Below, one piece after another: positions 31,650-41,992 of a stretch of DNA of 64,000 nt; the stretch's first letter is position 1, and each line of letters begins with the position of its first letter. The translations under genes were made by a program, and so were the position numbers. The notes below the pieces were generated by a model. The model was not told the DNA's origin. It was given only the letters and a program-made list of their open reading frames with translations, and did no database searches. Origin of the DNA: Palaemon carinicauda (Eukaryota; Arthropoda; Malacostraca; Decapoda; Palaemonidae); the NCBI RefSeq assembly GCF_036898095.1, contig NC_090736.1:10713395-10777394 (forward strand), given 5' to 3'.

Positions 31650-32155
31650 TATATAGTTGTCTTTGACTAGCCAGATAATGTAATATTGGATCCCTCTCTG
31701 GCTATGCCTCATTTTTCTTATGCCTACACATACACTGTGTAGTCTGGCCTGGCCTGTTCTTTACACATTATCCTTTCTTTATAAGCCTGACCACTAAGAT
31801 AACCGAAAAATTCTTTTTCATTTAAGGGGTTAACTACTGCTCTGTAATTGTACAGTGGCTACTTTCTACTTGGTAAGGGTAGAAGAGACTCAAGCTTTGG
31901 TAAGCAACTCTTCTAGGAGGACACTCCAAAATCAAACTTTTGCTCTCTAATGTTGGGTAGTGGTCTGTATCACAGTCTTTTACTGTCTTGGGTTAGAGTT
32001 CTATTGCTTTAGGGTCTATTCAGCCACACTGTTCTGTCACTCTGTGTCCTTATTTCCTTTCCTCTTTGGGCTGTTTTTCCTATAGGAGTCCTTAGTCTTA
32101 TAGTAGCCTGCTTTTCCAACTAGGCTTGTAGCTTAACTTGTGATAATAGTACTGT
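31650..32155 (+). repeat. Dispersed repeat R, copy 1 (LINE-type 3' tail)
   Basis: Shares its order of blocks with 56905-57560 and with the reverse complement of 60775-61445: GACTAGCCAGA, TACACACA..., ATTGTACAGTGGCTACTTTC, ACTCCAAAATCAAAC, GTCTTGGGTTAGAGTTCT. It ends in the GGGCTGTTTTTCC, GCTTTTCCAACTAGG tail found on the Jockey-like LINEs. No ORF was found. It may be a LINE 3' UTR variant or a SINE that borrowed the tail. Confidence 0.7.
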
Positions 32156-32840
32156 AAGGGCAATAAAAGAGCAGCTAGGATTGTGGGAAAGCGAGAGTTT
32201 TGCAGCAGAACTTCAGGCTCTATGAGAGGATCTTGAATCTGTAATGCGCTGTGCATCATCAGAATCTGTACTGAATAGCATACTAAAATCATTAGACTCA
32301 ACTAGCAAAGTTAGGTTAGGGTTTGAAATAGGGCAGATTAGCTCGGAATTACTGAACTGCCATTTACTCAAAACTTGCTGACCTTCTTAGATACATGTGC
32401 ACTAAGGAAGTTAGAGCATATGAATTTCATCATTATCCATATTAGACTTGTCAAATGGTGTACAATACATTTGATTTCCCCTTAAACTAAAAGCAAGTTT
32501 TTTTTATGCTTCAAATGTTTAATTTGGTCATCAACAAAAGTAACAATACTTTTGCTTAAGAAGAATAGGGGGCCTTTGCACTCGTCACTACAGTAGTCTG
32601 TATAACAGTACAGTTCTATCCCTGACACTAAAGACAAATAGAATGCAGATCATGACTGCCCAGAAACATTTCCCTTTAACAATATATGCAGTAACAACTA
32701 GCAAATCCCCCAAAATATTGAAAACACTAAAAATCTAATTCTTAATAATCTGGAGTACTTGACTCATTTAAACAGAGTGATTTAGAGATTATAAACAAAA
32801 GCAGTATAGCTTGGCTAACCCATTGGTTTATTATCTTTAA
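32156..32840. repeat. Diverged dispersed repeat S, copy 1
   Basis: Segments such as GAGAGTTTTGCAGCAGAACTT, CATCAGAATCTGTACTGA, AGATCATGACTGCCCAGAAA and ATAATCTGGAGTACTTG reappear in diverged form at 47460-48150 and 54700-54990. No coding capacity or termini could be defined. Confidence 0.5.
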
Positions 32841-32870
32841 TTGCTAGATTCTCATGTCTTTACTTGAGGG

Positions 32871-34804
32871 CTAAGGGGACCGTTTGCTATGGTGCTTGAC
32901 TTAACTTAAAAAAATTTTAAATCGTTTTATTGTTTCTATATATGCATGAATGTAAAGAGAGTTCTATATGAGAAAGTGATTGTACCAACTGTGATGTATG
33001 GATCGGAGTTGTGGGGAATGAAAGTGATGGAGAGACAGAAATTGAATGTGTTTGAGATGAAGTGTCTAAGGAGTATGGCTGGTGTATCTCGAGTAGATAG
33101 GGTTAGGAACGAAGTGGTGAGGGTGAGAACGGGTGTAAGAAATGAGTTAGCAGCTAGAGTGGATATGAATGTGTTGAGGTGGTTTGGCCATGTTGAGAGA
33201 ATGGAAAATGGCTGTCTGCTAAAGAAGGTGATGAATGCAAGAGTTGATGGGAGAAGTACAAGAGGAAGGCCAAGGTTTGGGTGGATGGATGGAGTGAAGA
33301 AAGCTCTGGGTGATAGGAGGATAGATGTGAGAGAGGCAAGAGAGCGTGTTAGAAATAGGAATGAATGGCGAGCGATTGTGACGCAGTTCCGGTAGGCCCT
33401 GCTGCTTCCTCCGGTGCCTTAGATGACCGCGGAGGTAGCAGCAGTAGGGGATTCAGCATTATGAAGCTTCATCTGTGGTGGATAATGTGGGAGGGTGGGC
33501 TGTGGCACCTTAGCAGTACCAGCTGAACTCGGTTGAGTCCCTTGTCAGGCTGGGAGGAATGTAGAGAGTAGAGGTCCCCCCCCCTTTTTTTTTTTGATGT
33601 CGGCTACCCCAAAAAATTGGGGGAAGTGCCTTGGTATATGTATGTATGTATATATGCAGAAACATATTTCACATGCTCTCCAGAAGTTTGTCAATTATTT
33701 TTGTAAGTAATGAAGATTAAGCTGTCTTTATGTGATGACTTCAACATTACTAATGTCTGTATAACCGAGTTTGACAGAATCGTCTTTGTGTGCTTATTTT
33801 TGCATATACTGTATATAGCAATTTTTTTTTCACTTATGTTTCGAAATCTCGTACGTATGGTAAAGATGAAAGGCATTGGTAGAGGGTAGGCTAACGCAAA
33901 CTACGATCTACGAGAAGACCAGCCAGAGTTTCTAAAGACATAAAGAAGTTACGTTGCATGTGTGTTGGTTTACTTGCAGTTCGTATGTACATTGTGTTTT
34001 CATAACGTCCTCGTGAACTTTATAGCAAGGCCAATGTTACCTAAGGTCAAAGAAAGAACAAAACGTAGGAAGAGTGCAACAAAAAAGAACCAAGAAGAGA
34101 GGGAAATATGAAAAAAAGAGTACAAAGCTGGAACATTCTTACTAAAACTCTAGCAACAATGAGAGGCAACTTATGACATCCGTACACCAAGTGTATTAGT
34201 AAACTTAGGGTTTAAATACCTCGTTTAGAGGGCCTTTACGTAAGAATAAATAATAAAAATACAAAGTAAGGTTCATGATAATGTTATCTTGATTTTTTAA
34301 GAAAAAAGCGGAAATTTATTGCAAATCTTTGGGAGCGCATAACTTAAAAAAATACTTATTCACAGTTGGGTAAATTTTTTTTCAGTTATTTAATGTTTGA
34401 TTTTAGAGAGAAAGATATAATTTAAAAGAGGAATAAAAATCCCACAATTTTGTGTAACAATATTTATTTTCCTTTTTCTCTCATGATTATAATATGTGTA
34501 GACGAAGAAAATTAAGAAAAAATTCATAAAAAAAAAAAGGAAAATTGAAAATCTTTCATACAGAATTATTTGATTTATAGAGAAGTTTTGATGGTATGAT
34601 TTTCAATACAATTGGTGTCATATTAGTGGAGAAAAATGTACCTAATTTTTCTTTCAAATCATGATTTTTGCTAGTAAATCAGTTTTTTTTTTTTTTTTAT
34701 CAAATGACTTGAAATTTTTTTATGATGAAGGTATTGTGTATGTCTAAAACATATATAGAAATTGTGTTAAAAAAAATGCAGGACATAGTGGACGGTCCCC
34801 TTAA
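32871..34804. mobile_element. Candidate TTAA-flanked DNA transposon with nested LINE
   Basis: The left end reads CTAAGGGGACCGTTTGCTAT and the reverse complement of the right end reads TTAAGGGGACCGTCCACTAT, 16 of 20 identical. TTAA (right) and CTAA (left) would fit a TTAA target as used by piggyBac-type elements. The body is AT-rich with no recognised transposase and is interrupted by a LINE at 32946-33653. Membership of any family is a guess. Confidence 0.4.
32946..33653 (+). mobile_element. 5'-truncated non-LTR retrotransposon (RTE/CR1-type ORF2 end plus 3' UTR)
   Basis: An intact 149-codon C-terminal ORF2 piece (32946-33395): VIVPTVMYGSELWGMK, MKCLRSMAGVSRVDRVRNEV, RWFGHVERMENG, GRSTRGRPRFGWMDGVKKAL. 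The YGSE-W and RWFGHV-RM motifs are typical of the region after the RT in RTE-like LINEs. A 3' UTR follows, with the block GCTGCTTCCTCCGGTGCC, TTCAGCATTATGAAGCTTCA, then TTGGTATATG(TATG)n as the tail. The reverse copy of this UTR is at 20865-21128. The lack of stops suggests a fairly recent insertion. Confidence 0.85.
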
Positions 34805-35724
34805 CAAAAGAAAACAGGAGAGTTTTTAGTTCTAGGGGTAATATTTAATATAACCGAATTTCCAAAGAGAAGTAACATGAACATCAAGGGAGTTTCACAG
34901 CAATAATTAAATAAAAAAGTAAAGTATTTCAAATACATAATAAAACCATAAGTAATACATATAGTGATAAAAAAGATTTGCATTTGCTCCGGTGGTTTAT
35001 ATGGCATTTGAACAATGCTGTGTTAAATAGATACGAATATGTATAGAAAGACAAAATTTGTCCTCCACCCCATTCCCCATTCCAAAAAGTAACTTTTCTG
35101 TTGAATTTTAATGGGAGAAGTATTGAGACAACTGGCGAAATCTAATAGAGGCCCTTTGCGTCAATAAGCGTAGGAGATGGTGATGAATTTTAATTACTTA
35201 GGGCCAAACACAAGGCCTATCTCTAATAAAATTTCTGCTAAATTCCTCACTAAAATTCTTGGATGGGACTTTTTTTTTATGATGCCAGTGGAATTTTTAA
35301 GTTCATGTTGGAAGCTGGCCTTCGTACTCGTTTTTAAGTTATTAAATTTTATTAATTTAATTGTTAATTATTAATTTCTTATTTATTTTAGATCATATCT
35401 TAAGCTATTAATTGTTTATTAAGCATAATCAAATCGGCATCAATGACCTCAGCTGTTATAATGCCAGATAATTGAAAATAATTCATTCATGTACGCAATA
35501 TTTTGTTCTGATCAATTTTTATGTAGTTTTTGTGGAGGATTTTAATGATTTGGTGGCAATGAACATCTTGATCCTTGAATTTTATCCACAAAAAATGTTC
35601 TGTATTTTAAGATTTAAAAGATGTGATCCCCAAATGTTATACTCAATTTTTATTTGGAATTTAATCCTGAACTGGGTAAGTGAGATTTGATAATCTTTTT
35701 CTTTTCTTATTTTTCTTTTTACAG
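33654..35724. other. BTAF1 intron
   Basis: Holds the right part of the TTAA candidate (to 34804), then AT-rich sequence with several homopolymer runs (34683-34698 poly-T). Nothing else was recognised. It ends TTTTTACAG, the exon g acceptor. Confidence 0.4.
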
Positions 35725-35856
35725 ACAGTTGCTATTAGACTGCGGTATAGGCGTTGACAGCGTTACAGGTACTGAAGCTGTGGTTTCCCAACACCGAGCT
35801 CTCATCTTTTGTCAGCTTAAAGCAATGTTAGATATAATTGAAAAAGATTTGCTCAA
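35725..35856 (+). CDS. BTAF1: BTAF1 exon g
   Basis: The first base completes the Lys codon of exon f. It then reads QLLLDCGIGVDSVTGTEAVV and SQHRALIFCQLKAMLDIIEK, with motif-IV HRALIFCQ. It ends CTCAA|GTAAG, phase 2. The next intron is 13.7 kb and hosts DIRS copy C with its nested pogo element. Confidence 0.95.
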
Positions 35857-36350
35857 GTAAGTTAATATACATTAACATTAATACAGTAGTTATATGTCTT
35901 ATTTTTGGTGCTTTTGGTTTTTATAAATTAATATTTTTTTTTTATCAGTGAGGTTTTATGACTGTTATTTTGTAAGCCTCTTAGATTTGATCTAACTGAT
36001 ATTTTCACCTCACTTTGTGTAGTTCACAAGCACTGACTATAAGATTTACATGCTGGTTTTATTTTCACTGCTTTATAGAAAAATTTCTGTTATAACAACA
36101 GACACTGTCTTTATTCATAATATGCAAATGATGTTCGAGTGCCTAAATGGTAAGACACTTTTAAATGGGAACAGTTACCATATCATCTTGAGTTTGGTGA
36201 CATGTTCACCGTGAATGATAATTATAATGATAAATTTTGTGAACACTGTGAACTTTTTAAGTGCTGTGACATCTAGAACTAGTTATAGCAACTGAGCTTT
36301 GCTGTGTTAGTAAGATAACCTGTGTACAGAACTGAATTCTTTGATAAAGG
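35857..36350. other. BTAF1 intron, nothing recognised
   Basis: AT-rich intron without recognised coding content, ending at the reverse-strand DIRS relic. Confidence 0.4.
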
Positions 36351-36483
36351 AGGGTTTAAAGTTCGTGGGATTAGGTAGCCTTCTTTGACCACAGCCAATA
36401 CCCACAGGTTGGGCTGCAGGCTTTCCCAAACGAGGAAGAAGTGGGATAGTCTTCCCCCTACTGGAATTAAAGGACAGTCATTC
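36351..36483 (-). pseudogene. DIRS RT N-terminal relic, reverse strand
   Basis: The reverse strand reads PVGGRLSHFFLVWESLQPN then LWVLAVVKEGYLIPRTLNP in one open frame. This matches the lead-in to the RT in copies A (VGARLKTFWQAWERRGAD, LREGYRIPF) and B. It is isolated: no other part of that element is recognisable nearby. It is the only DIRS piece in the window that runs against the host gene. Confidence 0.65.
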
Positions 36484-36630
36484 TATTTTACAATAAGGTT
36501 TTTGAGTATGGATGGCAATCCTTCTGGAAAGTCTACTGTATAGAATTCTGTTGTGATATTTCTCGAGCAAAGGGGCCTCCTTGTTGGCTCATCTAATTGA
36601 GAAATTTGACTTATAAATGGAAGGCTTAGT

Positions 36631-36807
36631 TTTTAAATATTTAACTTAGCCGGTGAATATATAATAGCTGCTGCTCCAGCGGCTCGACAGAAAACACACA
36701 CAAAAACTCGCGAGCGATCGCTATGAAGGTTGCGGGTGTGCCCACCAGCGCCAACTATCGGCCAGATACCGCATATACATGTAAACAGACCCAATTTTTT
36801 CTCTGTC
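36631..36807. repeat. Left inverted terminal repeat, DIRS copy C
   Basis: Inverted match to about 46870-47064 (shared ATGTAAACAGACCCAATTTT, AACTATCGGCCAGATACCGC). It carries GCGATCGCTAT and CACCAGCGCCA as in copy A. The outer end TTTTAAATATTTAACTTAGC is mirrored in the ICR. Confidence 0.9.
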
Positions 36808-37117
36808 GGCCTTAACGACAAGACGTATCAATACTCGCTGTATAACCTGGAGTTTTCTCAACATATTTGGTGAAGTACTTCCTTTTGGTTTGAGCTTTCG
36901 CAGTGCAGGTGTTTTATCTTCAACTTAAATCTTGAACTCGTTTTTGGATAGATTTAATTTTTGATGACTTTGGATTGTTTTTTGGACTTTATTTGACTTT
37001 TAAATGGCCGACCCTTCCCTTAGTACGGAAGTGTGTTTTAGGCTTTTAGCATTTATCTTATCACGTTATAAATTAATTATAGATTTTCCTCTATATATTT
37101 TATATCAACCGCCTTTA
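36808..37117. other. Leader of DIRS copy C and start of Gag
   Basis: Similar to the leader of copy A (TTGGTGAAGTA, GAGCTTTCGC). An ATG at 37004 (MADPSLSTEVC) corresponds to the Gag start of copy A, but the similarity ends soon after. The pogo element interrupts at 37118. Confidence 0.5.
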
Positions 37118-37580
37118 CAGTGAACCCTCGCTACTTCGCGGTTCGACAATCGCGGATTCACCACTTCGCGGGGTTTTTCCATAACCCATATATATATATA
37201 CATATCGCGGATTTTCCGGAAAATTCGAAAATACCGCGAAATCTGAAGACCCCCAAATACGATATTTTGTTACCTGTAATTCCATTAATACTGTAATTAG
37301 TAATATCTGCTCTTACTGATTGTTCATTGCATTACATATGATATATAATTCAGCACAGAAAGAAATAAAACACGAAAAGAGAATGTGATCATACGATAAT
37401 TCAGTACGTAGTAAAATTAAATCGAACATGAAACGCAAATCAGATGCAGTCATACCATATTAGAATGGTGTGTACTGTAATGGATGTGCTTCTTTTCCAT
37501 GAATCTTTTGTATGTATACGTACGTAGTACAGTACTGCATCCAATAATATTCTTTGTTGCAAAAATCACATTTCGAATAA

Positions 37581-37587
<7 letters not shown>

Positions 37588-37660
<73 letters not shown>
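37588..37660. repeat. (GA)n microsatellite
   Basis: About 36 uninterrupted GA units, within the 5' part of the pogo element. Confidence 0.95.
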
Positions 37661-37663
<3 letters not shown>

Positions 37664-37683
37664 TAAAATAGCGTACGTAAATT

Positions 37684-37810
37684 TTTATTATTATTGTTAT
37701 TATTATTATTAATGTTGTTGTTGTTAATAAAATTATTATTGTTATTATTATTATCATTATTATTATTATTATTACTGTACAGTATTATTATCATTATTTA
37801 TTATTATTAC
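37684..37810. repeat. (ATT)n-rich microsatellite
   Basis: Interrupted ATT/GTT repeats over about 125 bases. Confidence 0.85.
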
Positions 37811-38145
37811 GGTATTGTACTTAATCTACGTACGTTCAGTATGCGCGGGGCATCTTCTATGAGTAGGTAACCAACGCATCATAGTACTGTAAGACGGGTT
37901 GTGATTGGTTCAAGCGCTGATAGAAGACGAATCAGAACTCAAGTTTTGTTATCTAGCCTGTGATTGGTGTTTTGCCCGCATCTTCTACCCGCAGCATCAA
38001 AGTTCTCGCGGGGCTGGATCGTTCACTCTCTGTTACCGCGTATCGCTGAGTAGACGTTCTTAAGTTTGTGAAGTTTAATCTGTGCTGTGTGCGACCTTTT
38101 TAAGTTGAACTTTTTGTTACAGTACTGTACGTAAATCCTACTGTA

Positions 38146-40008
38146 ATGGCTCCCAAGCGTTCTGCTTCTCTTAAGGCTGGTAGTGAGCCTAAACGCCACC
38201 GAAGGATGATGACGATAGCTGAGAAGGTTACGCTTCTCGACATGTTAAAAGATGGTAGAAGTTACGCGGCCGCCGGCTGCCATTTTGGCATCAACGAATC
38301 CACCGTTCGCTATATCAAAAAGGACGAGGCGAACATTAGAAAGACGGCTGCAATCACCTTTAGCAGATCAGCGAAGCGAGTCGTTACAACGCGTAATAAA
38401 ACGATCGTACGCATGGAAGGTGCTTTAGCTGTGTGGATTGCCGACTGCCGGAAGAAGAACATAGCGTTGGATACGAACACCATCCAAACAAAGGCTTTGA
38501 GTTTATATGAGAATTTTGCTGCAAAGGAACCTAAAGACGACGACGGCAACCATGCTGAAGATGATGATGATGCAGATGATCCTCAACCAGGGACATCCAC
38601 TGATTCCCAGCCTCAGAAACGTTTTTCCGCAAGCAAAGGATGGTTCGCGAAGTTTCAGAAACGCTTCGCCCTGAAAAGCGTTTCCCTGCATGGGGAGTCT
38701 GCTTCCGCTGACACTGCCGCTGCTGAAACTTACGTGAACCAGACGTTCAAGAATATTATCGCCGAAGGTGGATACAAGCCGGAACAAGTCTTTAATATGG
38801 ATGAGACTGGCTTGTTTTGGAAGAGAATGCCGTCGCGAACTTTCCTGTTCAAAGAGGAAGCCAAAGCCTCTGGCTTTAAGGCATTCAAGGATCGCGTTAC
38901 CCTCGTGATGTGTGGCAATGCTGCTGGATTTTTGTTAAAGCCGGGGCTTATTTATAAGTCGAAAAATCCTCGCGCTTTGAAAAATAAAAATAAGAATCTC
39001 CTTCCCGTGTACTGGATGCATAATCAAAAAGCATGGATTACGAAGATGCTGACCTCCAACTGGTTCCACCAGTGTTTTATCCCGCAAGTCAGCAAATATC
39101 TCGTAGAGAAGGGCTTGCCATTCAAGATCCTTCTCCTTATGGATAACGCTGGTGGACACGCAACTGACCTGTCGCATGAGGGCATTCAGGTTGAGTTCCT
39201 GCCACCCAACACCACGTCATTAATTCAACCGATGGACCAGGGGGTTATCAGGGCGTTCAAGGCCCTCTACACGAAGAATACCTTGGCGGACCTCGTTGCG
39301 TGTGTGGATGCTGCCCAAGATGACGAGGATGAAGATTTCAACTTGAAGGCGTACTGGCGGCAGTACACCATAGCCACGTGCCTGCAGAATATTCAGAAGG
39401 CACTTCAAGAGATGAAACCTGCAACCGTGAATGCGAGCTGGAAGAAGTTGTGGCCCGATATTGTTTACAACGACAAGGGATTTACTCCGTCGGAAATCCA
39501 ACACTCTGCAATACGGAAATCTGTGCAGTTGGCTGCCATAATTGGAGGTGACGGGTTTGGCGACATGACGACTGAAGACGTCGACGAGTTGTTGGACTGC
39601 CATTCCCAGCCCCTAACTGACGCAGACCTCGAAGACCTGACGAAATCGGCAAGTGAGGAAGAGAGTGATACCCAGGAAGAGACCCAAGAAAATGTCGAAG
39701 AAACGGGCTTAACATTAGAACGGCTTGCCAAGTTCTGCAACCATATCAAGGAGGCGAAAGAAATGTTACAAGAGTGGGACGAGGATATGTTTCGGTCTAT
39801 GCAATTCTCCAACAAGGTCGATGACATCATGACTCCCTACAGGATGCTCTTAGAGCGAAAAAAGAAGCAGCGGCAGCAACTTCCGATCACAATGTTTTTC
39901 CAGCCTCGCAAAAAAGAGCCAGTTCCTCCTGCTAGTACGCCTTCGGAAGAAATTGAAGAAGTTGAAGAGGTGTCCCAGGAAAAGACACCTCCGTCTGAAG
40001 AGACGTAA
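38146..40008 (+). CDS. Pogo/Tigger transposase, 620 aa, intact
   Basis: A single intact frame from ATG 38146 to TAA. An N-terminal HTH (about residues 22-68: TIAEKVTLLDMLKDGRSYAA, FGINESTVRYIKK) is followed by a CENP-B-type HTH (about 92-127: MEGALAVWIADCRKKNIALD). An acidic linker (DDDGNHAEDDDDADD) and the DDE_1 catalytic core follow. The catalytic aspartates are Asp219 (FNMDETGLFW), Asp333 (LLLMDNAGGH) and Asp364 (LIQPMDQGVI), i.e. D31D spacing for the last two, normal for pogo. The C-terminal part has SWKKLWPDIV and an acidic/Pro tail. It should cut and paste elements carrying the same TIRs and target TA. No defect is visible, so it may be active or recently active. Confidence 0.95.
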   Translation: MAPKRSASLKAGSEPKRHRRMMTIAEKVTLLDMLKDGRSYAAAGCHFGINESTVRYIKKDEANIRKTAAITFSRSAKRVVTTRNKTIVRMEGALAVWIADCRKKNIALDTNTIQTKALSLYENFAAKEPKDDDGNHAEDDDDADDPQPGTSTDSQPQKRFSASKGWFAKFQKRFALKSVSLHGESASADTAAAETYVNQTFKNIIAEGGYKPEQVFNMDETGLFWKRMPSRTFLFKEEAKASGFKAFKDRVTLVMCGNAAGFLLKPGLIYKSKNPRALKNKNKNLLPVYWMHNQKAWITKMLTSNWFHQCFIPQVSKYLVEKGLPFKILLLMDNAGGHATDLSHEGIQVEFLPPNTTSLIQPMDQGVIRAFKALYTKNTLADLVACVDAAQDDEDEDFNLKAYWRQYTIATCLQNIQKALQEMKPATVNASWKKLWPDIVYNDKGFTPSEIQHSAIRKSVQLAAIIGGDGFGDMTTEDVDELLDCHSQPLTDADLEDLTKSASEEESDTQEETQENVEETGLTLERLAKFCNHIKEAKEMLQEWDEDMFRSMQFSNKVDDIMTPYRMLLERKKKQRQQLPITMFFQPRKKEPVPPASTPSEEIEEVEEVSQEKTPPSEET

Positions 40009-40290
40009 AATACTACCATTGACTGCACAGTAGAACACATCATCAGCTTCATCATCATCATTTCTACTGTGCAGCAAATTCATCGCCATCACCATTCAAG
40101 TTTTTCTTCAACTTCTTTCGTGGTGAGTACAGTAACAATCTTTATTTTTTACTTTAATATTCTTACTGCCTGTTTTATAGTTTAGTAATGTACGTACTGT
40201 ATGCATTAAGTTAAAGGGAAGGTTTTAAAAGTCTACATGTTGTAACCTATCATATTTTTTTTGTTTAAAATTTACATTTACGTACGTAAA

Positions 40291-40293
<3 letters not shown>

Positions 40294-40371
<78 letters not shown>
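40294..40371. repeat. (CT)n microsatellite
   Basis: About 39 CT units downstream of the transposase, on the opposite strand sense to the GA tract at 37588. Confidence 0.95.
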
Positions 40372-40374
<3 letters not shown>

Positions 40375-41030
40375 AAATTGTTTTCCTGCTTTGCTACGTA
40401 CAATACTGTATAATTTATATTTGTAAGGTAACATATTTTGTAAATGCTTTTACTGTAAATACTGTATGTACTGTATCATTATTTATCACTATCATCATGC
40501 GCGTTAAATGCCTTGTTTGTTCTGAGCGTGGTTGTTTACTGAGCGTACACGCCGTCGTTTCAGGCGGCGTCATAAAGAAAAAGATTTCATTTGGAAGTCC
40601 TAAGAAAAATACGTAAACTAAAACATTGGTAATAAAAAAATCAACATACAGTACTGTATAATCAATATAATCGATGCAAAACTAACCTATACATATATGT
40701 GTACACTAAATGAGTTTGTTTCTTCATTATGATCAGAGATGAACGTAAACAAAACATTGGTTGCCATTTTTTATCGTGCTTTTTAGGTGTTTAGGAAACG
40801 CATGATATAAAATCGCCTTTAATATTTGTGCCTGTTTTAGTTTAGGGTGCTTTAGTGTTCTGTACATTAAAGGGTGGTTTGTTAACAGTACTACGTACAA
40901 GGGAAGGTTTTAAAAGTCCGAATATACATGTTAAATAAATAGGTAAATATGATGTCACTACTTCGCGGATTTTCACCTATCGCGCCCGCGTCTGGAACCT
41001 ATCTACCGCGATAAACGAGGGTTCACTGTA

Positions 41031-41534
41031 TTAGGCCTCTTCGATTAGCTTTCCATTTATAATAAACATCAAGATAAATTTTAATGATTTGTTTATATGC
41101 GACCTTTCCTGAGAGTAGGCGGTCCTAACTTGGAAACCGAAGTTAAACAACGTTGAGCCCTTTCAATCGTAAATAACTTTTACAGAGCAAATGATTTAAA
41201 ACTTATTTAATGAATATTTTTTAGTAGATATTTTATGAAAGATTTTCTTTGAATAGTCTTCGTACTGTTTCAAAGATGAACTAACATTTAGTTTATTTAT
41301 GCTACGCAGTTTGCGCTCTATCGTTACGATAGAGAGAGAGAGTATCACGGTTTCACTTTGCAGAAAGAGTAAATCGATTCTGACGTTTTGTTCATTCTTC
41401 TTTCAAAGCTTAAATGTTTTAAATACTATTTTAAAGGAACTTTTTAATTGAAAAACCTTTCAGTTTTTTCCTTTGGTCAAATAACCTGTTTATTGACAAA
41501 AGGTAAGTGGGCTCTTCTCCTCGGTGCGAAATCA

Positions 41535-41565
<31 letters not shown>

Positions 41566-41992
41566 CGGGGGGAGAGAGAGGAGAGAGAACGTTCCGATCT
41601 TTATTCTCGTCCCAAGCGAGTAACGTTGTTCTCGAGTCAGTTTTTTTTTTACTCTCGTCCCTAGTCTCTGTACGGGGAGAAAGGATAAAACGTTTTTAGT
41701 TTTTATTCTCGTCCCAAGGCACTGTACGGTGAGAGATTGAAAACGTAGTTTTGAATGAACTAGTGTTTAGTCTCCTTCCCAGCCACTGATCTTTTTATCT
41801 TAAAATATGTTTACTGTTTTTTGCTTGTATTAATGTGCTTACATTATACGACTGATTTCGCAATTATAACCTTTTGATGAGGGTAGAATTGCGTGCTTCA
41901 GGTAGAAATCAGTTTTATTCATACCTAATGTGAATTGTTAAAAAATTCGATTTCAGTTAAATAAGTGCAAAACAGAAAATCATAGTGATAAA
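41031..41992. other. 5' region of DIRS copy C, unassigned
   Basis: AT-rich with GA tracts (41330-41341, 41536-41590). TTTCAAAGATGAACTAACAT and surrounding sequence have no counterpart in copy A, so this may be another insertion or an expanded leader. No ORF was recognised. Confidence 0.35.

Larger units (their letters stand above)
37118..41028 (+). mobile_element. Pogo/Tigger DNA transposon, apparently intact (T2), nested in DIRS copy C
   Basis: A 3,911-base element with terminal inverted repeats. The left end is CAGTGAACCCTCGCTACTTC and the right end is the reverse complement of CAGTGAACCCTCGTTTATCG. TA duplications flank it at 37116-37117 and 41029-41030. Sub-terminal repeats of CTTCGCGG and TATCGCG occur at both ends. 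It encodes one uninterrupted 620-codon transposase and carries long GA and CT microsatellites. Insertion into copy C postdates that element. Confidence 0.95.

Noticed and set aside
37484..37666. Small ORF made of Arg-Glu repeats (and its reverse-strand shadows)
   Set aside because: It is a translation of the GA microsatellite, not a gene. The same holds for 40225-40434.
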